64,000 nucleotides of DNA, taken from assembly GCF_004364325.1 (NCBI RefSeq), contig NZ_SOCP01000021.1, positions 146,025-210,024 on the forward strand, in the 5' to 3' direction. The stretch comes from Actinophytocola oryzae. GTDB taxonomy: Bacteria > Actinomycetota > Actinomycetes > Mycobacteriales > Pseudonocardiaceae. The notes beneath the pieces are model-generated. The model saw only the letters and a program-made list of their open reading frames with translations, was not told the DNA's origin and made no database searches. Shown piece by piece: positions 53,489 to 62,298 of this stretch. Within the stretch, counting starts at the first letter, position 1. Every line of letters begins with the position of its first letter. A program made the translations under genes and the position numbers.

Positions 53489-55195
53489 ATGAAGCGTGCT
53501 CTCGTGCTGGTGCTCGCACTCGTGGCCAGCTTCGTGGCGGCGCAGCCCGCCGCGGCGGCGCCGTCCGTAGTGCGTGTGACCGGCTCGCAAGGCAACTGGC
53601 GGCTCACCGTCGACGGTGCCCCGTTCCAGGTCAAGGGCCTCACCTGGGGTCCACCCGTTTCCGAGGCGGCCGCCAGGTTGCCCGACCTGCACGCCATCGG
53701 TGTCAACACGGTCCGCACCTGGGGCACCGACGGCACCACCCAGCCACTGCTCGACGCCGCGGCCGCCAACGGCATCAAGGTGATCAACGGCTTCTGGCTG
53801 CAACCGGGCGGCGGCCCCGGCAGCGGCGGCTGCGTCAACTACGTCACCGACACCAACTACAAGAACAACTCGCTCACCGAGTTCCTGCGCTGGGTGAACG
53901 TCTACAAGACACACCCCGGCGTGCTGATGTGGAACGTGGGCAACGAGTCCGTGCTCGGCATGCAGAACTGCTTCTCCGGCACGGAGTTGGAGAACCAGCG
54001 CGTCGCCTACGTCCGGTTCGTCAACGACGTCACCCGCGCCATCCACGCCGCCGACCCGAACCACCCGGTCACGTCCACCGACGCGTGGACCGGTGCGTGG
54101 CCCTACTTCAAGGCCTACGCACCCGACCTCGACCTGTATGCGGTGAACTCCTACAACGCCGTGTGCCAGGTGAAGAACGACTGGAACGCGGGCGGCTACA
54201 CCAAGCCCTACATCCTCACCGAGGGCGGCCCCGCGGGGGAGTGGGAGGTGCCGAACGACGTCAACGGCGTGCCGACGGAACCCTCCGACGTGGCCAAACG
54301 CGACGGTTACCGCAACGCGTGGAACTGCCTGACCTCGCACACCGGCGTGGCGCTCGGCGGCACGCTGTTCCACTACGGCACCGAACAGGACTTCGGCGGC
54401 GTGTGGTTCAACCTGGTGCCCGGCAACGAGAAGCGGCTGTCGTACTACTCCGTCGCGGCGGCGTTCGGCGGCAACCCCGGGTCGAACTCGCCGCCGGTGA
54501 TCTCGCGGATGAACCTGAGCCGGGTCACCGACGTACCTGCCGGCGGGACGTTCACCGTCGACGTCGGCGCGTCCGATCCCAACGGGGACGCGATCTCCTA
54601 CGAGCTGAAGATCAACAGCAAGTACATCGACAACTCCGGTGCGCTGGTGACGGCGTCCTACACGGGGTCGGGGCCGTTCACCGTGCGCGCGCCGGACCGG
54701 CTGGGCGTGTGGAAGCTGTACGTGTACGCCCGCGACGGGCACGGCAACGTCGGCATCGAGAGCCGGTCCTTCCGGGTGGTCGCGCCGACGCCGCAGGGCG
54801 AGAACGTGGCGCGCGGCAGGGCCACGACCGCCTCGTCGTACCAGACGCAGGGCGACGGGGCGCCGTTCCCGCCGTCGAACACGGTGGACGGCTCGCTGAC
54901 CACGCGCTGGGCGTCGGACTGGAGCGACCCGCAGTGGCTCCGGGTCGACCTCGGTGCGACTACCACCTTCCAACAGGTGCAGTTGGTGTGGGAAGGTGCG
55001 TACGGTCGGTCTTACCAGCTACAGGTGTCGGACAACGACCGCGACTGGCGGACGGTGTACTCGACCACCTCCGGTGACGGCGGCGTCGACTCGATCGACG
55101 TCACCGCGACCGGCCGGTACGTTCGGATGTACGGCACGGCCCGGGGCACCGGCTGGGGCTACTCGCTGTACGAGCTGGGCGTCTACCGGCGCTGA
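53489..55195 (+). CDS. Secreted clan-A glycoside hydrolase with C-terminal discoidin-like CBM
   Basis: A 568-residue protein with a Sec signal (cleavage after about 24, AAAA). The TIM-barrel catalytic domain spans about 30-330, with the acid/base Glu153 in WNVGNESV and the nucleophile Glu245 in LTEGG, as in GH2/GH5-type retaining enzymes. A linker-like beta domain (about 345-430) and an F5/8-type discoidin/CBM32 domain (about 440-568, TASSYQTQGDG to GYSLYELGVY) follow. The start is close to two LacI operators. Target polysaccharide unknown; beta-mannan or beta-glucan are possible. Confidence 0.85.
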   Translation: MKRALVLVLALVASFVAAQPAAAAPSVVRVTGSQGNWRLTVDGAPFQVKGLTWGPPVSEAAARLPDLHAIGVNTVRTWGTDGTTQPLLDAAAANGIKVINGFWLQPGGGPGSGGCVNYVTDTNYKNNSLTEFLRWVNVYKTHPGVLMWNVGNESVLGMQNCFSGTELENQRVAYVRFVNDVTRAIHAADPNHPVTSTDAWTGAWPYFKAYAPDLDLYAVNSYNAVCQVKNDWNAGGYTKPYILTEGGPAGEWEVPNDVNGVPTEPSDVAKRDGYRNAWNCLTSHTGVALGGTLFHYGTEQDFGGVWFNLVPGNEKRLSYYSVAAAFGGNPGSNSPPVISRMNLSRVTDVPAGGTFTVDVGASDPNGDAISYELKINSKYIDNSGALVTASYTGSGPFTVRAPDRLGVWKLYVYARDGHGNVGIESRSFRVVAPTPQGENVARGRATTASSYQTQGDGAPFPPSNTVDGSLTTRWASDWSDPQWLRVDLGATTTFQQVQLVWEGAYGRSYQLQVSDNDRDWRTVYSTTSGDGGVDSIDVTATGRYVRMYGTARGTGWGYSLYELGVYRR

Positions 55196-55202
55196 GACCG
55201 TT

Positions 55203-55217
55203 GGAGAGCGCTCTCCC
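55203..55217. promoter_or_regulatory. LacI-type operator, site 3 (autoregulatory)
   Basis: GGAGAGCGCTCTCCC ends 13 bases before the ATG of the LacI gene, with no ribosome-binding site between, so the transcript is probably leaderless and self-controlled. Confidence 0.85.
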
Positions 55218-55230
55218 GTACCATCGGCGC

Positions 55231-56229
55231 ATGGCTGGACGCACAACGGGCCGCACGCCGACGCTCGAGGACGTGGCGAGGGTCGCGGGGGTCTCCCGCG
55301 CGACCGTGAGCCGCGTGGTCAACGGAATCCGCAACGTCGACCAGGACATACAGGAGGCCGTGCGGCGGGCCATCGAGAAGACCGGGTACGCCCCCAACAG
55401 GGCCGCCCGTTCGCTCGTGACCCGCCGCGCGGGTGCGGTAGCGCTGGTCGTGTCCGGCGCGGGCGGCCACGTGTTCGGCGACCCGTTCTTCGGCAGGGTC
55501 GCCGACGGCGTGGTGGACTTCCTGCGTGGCCACGGCGTGCACCCGCTCCTGATGCTGGCCGACACGGACGCCGCCCGCGACGACATACTGGCCCACCTCC
55601 GCGAGGGCGGCACGGACGGCGCGCTGCTCGTGTCGACCCACCCCGACGACCTCCTGACGTCGATGGTCGCGGTGGCCGGCCTGCCCGCGGTGGTGTTCGC
55701 GAGGACGCTCCAGCGGCTGTCGTACGTGGACGTCGAGAACGAGGTGGGTGGGGCACTGGCCGCGCGGCACCTGCTGTCCAGGGGATGCCGCAACCTGGCC
55801 ACGATCAGCGGCCCGCTGGACGTCCGGACCAGCAACGAGCGCCTGGCGGGCTTCCGTGTCGAGGCGGGGGAGACCCCGACCGTGGCGGGCAACTTCACGG
55901 TGGCGAGCGGCGAGGAGGCGATGACGACGTTGCTGGCCGGACACCCGAACGTGGACGGCGTCTTCGCGGCGAACGACCTGATGGCCCAGGGCGCCCTGGC
56001 GGTCCTGCAGTCGACGGGCCGCTCCGTGCCGACGGACGTGGCCGTGGTCGGCTTCGACGACAGCAGCGCGGCACTGGCGTGCCGCCCGAAGCTCACGACC
56101 GTCCGCCAGCCGGTGGAGGACATGGGCGCGGCGATGGCGGAGCTGCTGCTGGCCCGCATCCAGGACCCGTCCCTACCCCCGGCAAGCCGCATCTTCGAAC
56201 CACAGCTGGTGATCCGCGACTCGGCCTGA
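55231..56229 (+). CDS. LacI family sugar-responsive repressor
   Basis: A 332-residue LacI protein with helix-turn-helix TLEDVARVAGVSRATVSRVVNG, hinge helix PNRAARSLVTRRAG and a periplasmic-binding-like ligand domain ending in the FDDSSAALACRPKLTTVRQP core. Three copies of GGAGAGCGCTCTCC (53351, 53441, 55203) lie before the DUF1996 gene, the glycosidase gene and this gene, giving a compact local regulon. The ATG at 55231 is chosen because an in-frame TTG at 55201 would cover the operator. Confidence 0.95.
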   Translation: MAGRTTGRTPTLEDVARVAGVSRATVSRVVNGIRNVDQDIQEAVRRAIEKTGYAPNRAARSLVTRRAGAVALVVSGAGGHVFGDPFFGRVADGVVDFLRGHGVHPLLMLADTDAARDDILAHLREGGTDGALLVSTHPDDLLTSMVAVAGLPAVVFARTLQRLSYVDVENEVGGALAARHLLSRGCRNLATISGPLDVRTSNERLAGFRVEAGETPTVAGNFTVASGEEAMTTLLAGHPNVDGVFAANDLMAQGALAVLQSTGRSVPTDVAVVGFDDSSAALACRPKLTTVRQPVEDMGAAMAELLLARIQDPSLPPASRIFEPQLVIRDSA

Positions 56230-56262
56230 AGGTGTCGGCGCACGCATGAGAGCCTTCGGACC

Positions 56263-56648
56263 ATGGTGACGACACGGTTGGCGACCGTCCCTGACGAGGT
56301 CCGCGCCGCGATCGTCGAGCAGGTCGGCCCGGTCCTCGACATGGACACCGTGCACGGCGGATGGAACAGCGAGATCGCCACCCGCGTACGGACAGCGAAC
56401 GAGACGATGTTCGTCAAAGGACTGCGCGCCGACCACCGTCGTGTGTGGACACAACAGCGGGACCTGACACTCCGCGTGGCCGAGCAACGCTGGTCCGCTA
56501 TGGAGGCGACCAGGCGATGCGCGACCAGCTGAGCGGCGACACGCTGTTGCACACCGACTTCAACAACCAGAACGTCCTGATCGCCGACGGCAAGGCACGG
56601 CCCGCCCGATGTCATGGCGGGTTCAGCATGCCCTTCAGCTGGTCGTAG
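56263..56648 (+). pseudogene. Remnant of an aminoglycoside-phosphotransferase-like gene
   Basis: The first frame begins like an APH/choline-kinase protein (GGWNSEIATRV, MFVKGLRADHRRVWTQQRD) and stops at 56532. The kinase catalytic loop GDTLLHTDFNNQNVLI appears in a different frame from about 56534. About 80 residues that should lie between them are missing, and the C-terminal part is lost into the convergent gene. A frameshift plus internal deletion explains this. It is not expected to be functional. Confidence 0.75.
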
Positions 56649-58246
56649 CGGTTCCTGCCCACCGCCATCCAACGGTCGACTCCGGTCTCGTTCGTGTCCT
56701 GGTCGCGGAACAGCGGCCGTGCCCACCAGTTCATCCGCAGGAGCGGGAAGTACTCGCCCGGGGTGGCGTGGGGATTCGTGCTCCCCGGGGGTCGGATGGG
56801 GAACGACTCGCTCTCGAACCCGCCGGGATCCCGCTGACGCCTGACCCCCAGGGGATCCTCCGCCTGCGTGTACCGCCCGCTTTCGTGCAGGAACAACGCG
56901 TCCGCGTTCCAGCCGAACCTGCCCGCGGCGGCTGACCGGATCCGGGCATCGTCGTCGGCCATGTCGAGGAGATCGCGTATGACGGCTTTGACCTCGCGCG
57001 GAGGACGACGGAACGAGACGTCCAGGGACGCGGAATGCGCGAGGCTCTCCAACAACTCGATCCCCATCGGGCCGCCTGGATCGTCGCGCCGTAGCACCAG
57101 GAGGAAGCCGTGACCCGCGAACTCCACCCGGAACACCGTCTCCACGCCCTTGCTGTTCGCGACGTAGATGCTCCGGGTCAGCCCGCCGACCACCTCACGG
57201 AACCTCCCGGCCTGCCCGGCCATGTCCGCGACGACGTCCTCGGGTTCGAACGTGAACGAACCCAGCTCGGCCTTCTGCTGACCGTCCGTCAGCACCGGGA
57301 AGAGGTTCTCGGCGGTGGGGTAGCAGGAAGCGTAGTGCTGACGAAGGATCTGCTCGGCGTAGTAGGCACCGCCGAAGCTCTCGTCGAGGACGAGCGCGAC
57401 ATCGAACGCGGCATCGACGACGTTCCACCGCAGTTCCGTCAGGATCCTCTCGAAGTCCTGTTTCTCGGCCTGTGCCGCACCGAAGTTCGGTGCGTGACCT
57501 GCGAAGTAACGCGTCAGCAGATCGTGCAACTCGTCCACCGAGAGTGCGCCGTTCCACCTCCGGTCGACGTACCGGCGCCGGGTGATCGCCTGCCTGATCG
57601 CGTACTTCTGATCGTCTTCCGACGTCAACGCCCACACCCGGGCCAGAACGAGGTGGAGCTCCTCGGCGGTCTCCGCCTTGGAGACCACACTCCTCTCCAG
57701 CGACCCGCCGATGGACCGCCGCTGCACCGTGACGCCGGTGGCCTGTGCGGGGCCAGTCGACCGTGCCGGGCCGGCCGGCTGCCCGCTGGCACTGCTCTCG
57801 GCTTCACGTTCGAACCGGTCCGTCGGGGTCGACACACGCAGGCCGCCGCCGGCGTCGACACCGTCCACGGTGCCCGCGCGTTGCTGGACCACGTGGGTCA
57901 GCTCATGGGTGAGCGTGGCCCGGTCGGCCGTGGCACCGCCGAGCACGATGTGCTCACCGGCGGTGTACGCCAGGGCGCCTGCCGCCCGCGCCGAGCGCCG
58001 TGCCGCGGTGTCCGTGTGCACGCGGACACCGGAGAAGTCGGCGCCGAACCGGTTTTCCATGTCGGTGCGCAGTGCCGGGTCCAGCGGCGTGCCGGGGGAG
58101 TTGATCACGCCGGTGACCGAGGCCAGGGAGAAGTCGACGCCCGGGGCGACCGCCGGTGCGCGCGAGGACACGGCCTCGGCCGTCGCACGCGGACGTGCCC
58201 TCGCAAGGGGAAGATCGTCGTGGGTTCTTTCGGACACGTGCTTCAT
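56612..58246 (-). CDS. DUF4157 (eCIS-core) metalloprotease-like protein with unknown C-terminal domain
   Basis: A 544-residue protein. Residues about 50-125 are a DUF4157 domain: PLDPALRTDMENRFGADFSGVRVHTD and the HExxH-like THELTHVVQQ. Such domains mark cargo of extracellular contractile injection systems and other polymorphic toxins. The remaining 400 residues have no recognised fold and end in WARPLFRDQDTNETG. No contractile-sheath, baseplate or immunity-like gene was seen nearby, so this could be an orphan effector. There is no signal peptide. Confidence 0.82.
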   Translation of the reverse strand: MKHVSERTHDDLPLARARPRATAEAVSSRAPAVAPGVDFSLASVTGVINSPGTPLDPALRTDMENRFGADFSGVRVHTDTAARRSARAAGALAYTAGEHIVLGGATADRATLTHELTHVVQQRAGTVDGVDAGGGLRVSTPTDRFEREAESSASGQPAGPARSTGPAQATGVTVQRRSIGGSLERSVVSKAETAEELHLVLARVWALTSEDDQKYAIRQAITRRRYVDRRWNGALSVDELHDLLTRYFAGHAPNFGAAQAEKQDFERILTELRWNVVDAAFDVALVLDESFGGAYYAEQILRQHYASCYPTAENLFPVLTDGQQKAELGSFTFEPEDVVADMAGQAGRFREVVGGLTRSIYVANSKGVETVFRVEFAGHGFLLVLRRDDPGGPMGIELLESLAHSASLDVSFRRPPREVKAVIRDLLDMADDDARIRSAAAGRFGWNADALFLHESGRYTQAEDPLGVRRQRDPGGFESESFPIRPPGSTNPHATPGEYFPLLRMNWWARPLFRDQDTNETGVDRWMAVGRNRYDQLKGMLNPP

Positions 58247-58284
58247 TGAGCCACGGCGGGGTCACCGTCGCGTCACACCGGCGG

Positions 58285-60684
58285 TCAGCGCAGCTGGAGG
58301 TTGCGGAACAGGGCCGTGCCGTGGAAGCCGTTCACGCCCAGCCGGCCCGACGAGTAGGTGCTGTCCGTCGCGGCGATGACCTGTGTGCCGTCGAGGGACA
58401 CGCGCAGGTCCGCGCCCCGGGCCGTGACGCCCAGGTGGTAGGTCCGGCCCGGCTCGATGGTCGTCCGGTAGGTCGCGATGTCCAGGCCGGGACGCCACAG
58501 CTTCACCACACCGCCGACGTCGATGTTCGCCGTGTAGTGCTGCGTGCCGTCCGCGTTGGCGCGGAAGACGAGGCCGGCCGCCACCCCGCTCAGCGGTGTC
58601 AGGTCGCCCTCGTAGGTGAAGTCCGTGGGCGTCGACGAGCTGAGGTAGAACGTGTCGCCGCCGCCACGCGACTGCAACCCGCTGCCCGGGTACGTCCACG
58701 TCCCGTTGACGGGCCGCCACGGGCCCGCGAGGTTGGTGGCGAGACCGGTGGCGTTCACCTGCAGGTTGTTGAACGTCGCCTGGCCGTTGAACAGGTTCAC
58801 GCCCAGCCGCCCGGACGGGTAGGCCGTGTCGGTCGCGTCGATCACCGGCAGCGCCGAGCGGTCCAGGAACACCTGGAACCGCGACCCGGCCGCCACGACC
58901 TTCAGGTGATAGGTCCGCCCCGCCGAGACCGGCGTCGCGTACGAGGCGATGTCCCGGCCTGGACGCCATAGCTTCACCACACCGGTCGTGTCCACGTTCA
59001 CCGTGTACTGACCGCTCGGCCCCGCGCGGAAGGACAGCGCCGCCGCGACCCCGTTGTCCACCCGGACGTCGCCCTCGTAGGAGAAGTCCGCCGCGCTCGA
59101 CGAGCTGAGGTAGAACGCGTCACCGGCCGCGGTGCCCTGCTTGCCTGCCGCCGTGTCGGTCCACGTGCCGTTCGACGCGGTCCACGGTCCGGCCAGGTTC
59201 CCGTCCAGTGTGGACTGCCCGGTGCCCCACGCCTTATCGAGGCGGTTGAACCCCAGCGACACCAGCCGGACGTCGCCGCCCTCGGTGAACAGGGAGATGC
59301 CCTGGCTCGCCGAGTCGAAGTACACGTTGTCGCTGAAGGAGAAACGGCCGTCACCGGCGAAGATCTCCAGCTGTCCCCTGTCGACGAGGACACGCATCCG
59401 CACCCGGCCGTTCACCGGCGCGAGCGGTGCCCCGTACAACGTCCCGGCCGCGCGGTCGTAGGCGACCTCACGGTCGTAGCCGCCGTTGGCCCGCGTGTGC
59501 AGCCGGAAGCCGAACTTCGCCGCGGTGGCCCCGTTGACGTCGAACTCCGCGGTCAGCTCGTAGGTGTCGGCACGCAGCCCCGACAACGGGTTCGTGCCCG
59601 GTCGCAACGTCTGCGCACCCAGCGAGAACGGGTCGCGCCGCAGCGACGCCAGCTCGCCGACCGGCTCGCGGGTCAACCGGACCCCGTCCGGGAACGTCCG
59701 CAGACCCAGCTGTGCCGGGAAGGTCAGGTTCCCGGTCCACGTGCCGCCCCGGTTGCCGCCCTGCCACGCGGTCTGCACGACCCGGCCGGCGGGATCGCCG
59801 GTGAACGTCTGCGACGCGTAGAACGGCGACTCCGCGTACCCGCCGCCGAAGTCCTCGCGTCCGACGGGCGAGGTCGGCGTGAACGTCGTACCGTCGAAGT
59901 CGCCGAGCACGTAGCTGTTGTCCCTCGCCGCGGACAGGACCCAGCGCGTGTTCGCCGGGTTCCCGTCGACGGGCAGCTGGTACATGTCCGGGCACTCGAA
60001 CATCCAGTCCGCGACGAACCGGCTGCGGAACTCCCAGTGCAGCAGGTCGGTCGAGGTGTAGAAGTTCGCGCCGTCCCGGCCGTCCTTCACGTACAGCACC
60101 ATCACGTAGCGCCGCGACGGCGCGTGCCAGAAGACCTTCGGGTCGCGGCTCTCGACGCCCGGGGTGTCCACGACCTCGCGGCCACCGCCGTAGGTCTGGA
60201 ACGTGCGGGCGCCGTCGAGGCTGTAGTGGACGGTGACGCCGCCGGTGCCGGAGAACAGCAGGATCGGGTCGTCGGTCCCGGACTTCAGGCCCGTGACGTT
60301 GTTCGTGTCCACGATCCCGTTGCCGGACCACAGGTCTCCGGCGTGCACGCCCGGCTCCAGCGCGATCGGCTTCTGCGTCCAGTGCACGAGGTCCGTGCTG
60401 ACGGCGTGGCCCCAGTGCATGGTCGCCCACGCCAGCCCGTGCGGGTTGTGCTGGTAGAACAGGTGATACCGGCCTCGGTAGTAGAAGGACCCGTTGGGGT
60501 CGTTCATCCACCCGGCACGCGGGCTGAAGTGGAACTGCCCGCGAAACGGCTCGTCGTAGTTCGTTGGCGGGTAAGGGAACTCGGGATAGTCGGTGAGGTC
60601 GCCCGCGAGAGCCGGTGGCGCGGCCGACGCGAACATGCCCGCTGCCAGAAGGACTACCGCCACAGCTGAACGCAGGATCTTCAT
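58285..60684 (-). CDS. Secreted GH32 fructanase with duplicated C-terminal beta modules
   Basis: A 799-residue levanase/inulinase-type enzyme with a Sec signal (to about residue 28). The five-blade propeller has nucleophile Asp62 in WMNDPNG, RDP near 181-183 and acid/base EC near 229-230 (MFECPDMYQ). After the usual beta-sandwich, two tandem copies of a roughly 150-residue module (each with FYLSSS, VVKLWRPG-DIA, GRTYHL and SGRLGVN) follow; these look like DUF1080/LamG-type modules, possibly for fructan binding. A Sec-secreted exo- or endo-fructanase is expected. Confidence 0.92.
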   Translation of the reverse strand: MKILRSAVAVVLLAAGMFASAAPPALAGDLTDYPEFPYPPTNYDEPFRGQFHFSPRAGWMNDPNGSFYYRGRYHLFYQHNPHGLAWATMHWGHAVSTDLVHWTQKPIALEPGVHAGDLWSGNGIVDTNNVTGLKSGTDDPILLFSGTGGVTVHYSLDGARTFQTYGGGREVVDTPGVESRDPKVFWHAPSRRYVMVLYVKDGRDGANFYTSTDLLHWEFRSRFVADWMFECPDMYQLPVDGNPANTRWVLSAARDNSYVLGDFDGTTFTPTSPVGREDFGGGYAESPFYASQTFTGDPAGRVVQTAWQGGNRGGTWTGNLTFPAQLGLRTFPDGVRLTREPVGELASLRRDPFSLGAQTLRPGTNPLSGLRADTYELTAEFDVNGATAAKFGFRLHTRANGGYDREVAYDRAAGTLYGAPLAPVNGRVRMRVLVDRGQLEIFAGDGRFSFSDNVYFDSASQGISLFTEGGDVRLVSLGFNRLDKAWGTGQSTLDGNLAGPWTASNGTWTDTAAGKQGTAAGDAFYLSSSSAADFSYEGDVRVDNGVAAALSFRAGPSGQYTVNVDTTGVVKLWRPGRDIASYATPVSAGRTYHLKVVAAGSRFQVFLDRSALPVIDATDTAYPSGRLGVNLFNGQATFNNLQVNATGLATNLAGPWRPVNGTWTYPGSGLQSRGGGDTFYLSSSTPTDFTYEGDLTPLSGVAAGLVFRANADGTQHYTANIDVGGVVKLWRPGLDIATYRTTIEPGRTYHLGVTARGADLRVSLDGTQVIAATDSTYSSGRLGVNGFHGTALFRNLQLR

Positions 60685-60726
60685 CGATCTCCCTCGCCGC
60701 GCCGACCACGCTCAGCATACGGATCG

Positions 60727-61293
60727 CTACCGCTCGGGTACACCCCGCAGTCCGGCCATGATGAGGTCGAGCATCCGCCCGGCCTGCTCGCGCTGGTCCG
60801 GCCCGCCGCACGCGAGGAACACCCCGACGATGCTCGCGACCACGTCCTCGGCGACCACGTCCGCGCGCAGTGTCCCGGCCGCAGCCCCCGCCTCCAGCAG
60901 GGTCCGGACCGCGCCCGACAACCGCTCGCGGGACTGGGACGAGGTGACGGCGCCGGAGGCGATGACCGCGCGCAGGGTGTCGGCCATGTCCCGTTTCGTG
61001 GCCACGTAGTCGGCGAAACGGTCCATCCACGCACGCAGCGCCTCCTCGGGTGCCAGGTCCGCGAGCAGTTTCCCCGCGCTGTCGCACAGGCGGTCCTGCT
61101 CGGCCCGGAACACCGCCTCCACCAGCGTTTCCCTGGTGGGGAAGTGGCGGTAGAGCGTGCCGATGCCGACGCCTGCCGCGCGGGCGACGGATTCGAGGGT
61201 GACCTTGTCGCCGGAGGTCGTGAACGCCTCGCGGGCGGCCTCGACCAGCCGGGCTCTGTTGCGCTGGGCGTCCGCCCGCTTCTCGGTGACCAT
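60727..61293 (-). CDS. TetR family repressor (aldo-keto reductase control)
   Basis: A 188-residue TetR protein with helix-turn-helix TLESVARAAGVGIGTLYRHFPTRETL and a helical ligand domain. ATG 61293 excludes an upstream extension that would overlap two palindromes. Divergent from the aldo-keto reductase gene, it probably represses both. Confidence 0.93.
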   Translation of the reverse strand: MVTEKRADAQRNRARLVEAAREAFTTSGDKVTLESVARAAGVGIGTLYRHFPTRETLVEAVFRAEQDRLCDSAGKLLADLAPEEALRAWMDRFADYVATKRDMADTLRAVIASGAVTSSQSRERLSGAVRTLLEAGAAAGTLRADVVAEDVVASIVGVFLACGGPDQREQAGRMLDLIMAGLRGVPER

Positions 61294-61299
61294 GACTAC

Positions 61300-61356
61300 C
61301 GGAGGAGCCTCCGTTTCTGCTAGCCTCGAAAACCGGAAGCGGAGGAACCTCCGCTT
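61300..61356. promoter_or_regulatory. Twin TetR operators (CGGAGGNNCCTCCG)
   Basis: CGGAGGAGCCTCCG at 61300-61313 and AAGCGGAGGAACCTCCGCTT at 61337-61356 are two perfect palindromes sharing a CGGAGG core, in the gap between the TetR and reductase genes. Confidence 0.85.
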
Positions 61357-61382
61357 TGTGGCAAGCCTACAGGAGCACCGTC

Positions 61383-62249
61383 GTGACGACTGTCCACCAC
61401 ACACCCGGCGGCACCACGCTGCTCGCCGGTCGCCGCGTCGCCAGGGTCGGCTTCGGCGCCATGCAGCTGGAAGGCGGCACCGACCGGGCCGCGGCGGTCG
61501 CGGTGCTGCGTGCCGCCGCCGATCTCGGCGTCAACCACATCGACACGGCCGAGTTCTACGGCGCGGCGAACGCGTTGATACGCGAGGCGCTGCACCCGTA
61601 CCCCGAGAACCTGGCGCTGGTGAGCAAGGTCGGCGCCGAGCGTGAGGGCGCCGGGCTGGTGCTCGCGCAGCGGCCGGAGCAGCTCCGCGCGAGCGTGGAG
61701 GCCAACCTCACGAGCCTGCGGGTCGACTCGCTGGCCGTCGTGAACCTCCGCCGGGGCGACGCGCCTCCCGGCATCATCGCGGAGGGGGACCAGGTCGTCG
61801 ACCTCGACAGCCAGCTCGCCGAGCTGGTGGCCCTGCGCGACGAGGGCAAGATCGGCGGCATCGGGCTGAGCAACGTCAGTGTCGACCAGCTGGGCCAGGC
61901 CCTGCCCGCCGGGATCGTGTGCGTGCAGAACGCCCACAGTGTTCTCGACCGTACCGCCGAGCCGGTGCTGGACGTGTGCCGCGAGCACGACATCGCGTGG
62001 GTGCCGTTCTTCCCGCTCGGGTCGGCGTTTCCCGGGATCCGCAAGACGACCGAGCACCCGGCCGTGATCGCGGCCGCGGCGCGGGTGGGCGCGACCCCGG
62101 CGCAGGTCAGCCTCGCCTGGCTGCTCACGCACTACACCCGGACGCTGCTCATTCCCGGCACGGGCGACCCGGACCACCTGGCCGAGAACGTCGCGGCAGG
62201 CGCCGTCCACCTCGACCCGGACGCGATGGCCGCCCTCAGCTCGCTCTGA
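61383..62249 (+). CDS. Aldo/keto reductase
   Basis: A 288-residue (alpha/beta)8 reductase. NHIDTAEFYG holds the catalytic Asp and Tyr and LVSKVG the Lys; the usual catalytic-pocket His is replaced by Arg in NLRRGD, as in many actinobacterial homologues of this branch. The NADPH site LLIPGTGDPDHLAEN is near the C-terminus. GTG 61383 follows AGGAG. It is under the twin operators of the neighbouring TetR, suggesting induction by a carbonyl compound or its derivative. Confidence 0.9.
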   Translation: MTTVHHTPGGTTLLAGRRVARVGFGAMQLEGGTDRAAAVAVLRAAADLGVNHIDTAEFYGAANALIREALHPYPENLALVSKVGAEREGAGLVLAQRPEQLRASVEANLTSLRVDSLAVVNLRRGDAPPGIIAEGDQVVDLDSQLAELVALRDEGKIGGIGLSNVSVDQLGQALPAGIVCVQNAHSVLDRTAEPVLDVCREHDIAWVPFFPLGSAFPGIRKTTEHPAVIAAAARVGATPAQVSLAWLLTHYTRTLLIPGTGDPDHLAENVAAGAVHLDPDAMAALSSL

Positions 62250-62298
62250 ACACACGTGACGCGACGAGGTCGCCGCCGACCGGATGGCCACGCTCGGT

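Noticed and set aside
55101..56726. 541-codon reverse frame over the LacI gene
   Set aside because: The forward frame is an unmistakable LacI regulator with operators.
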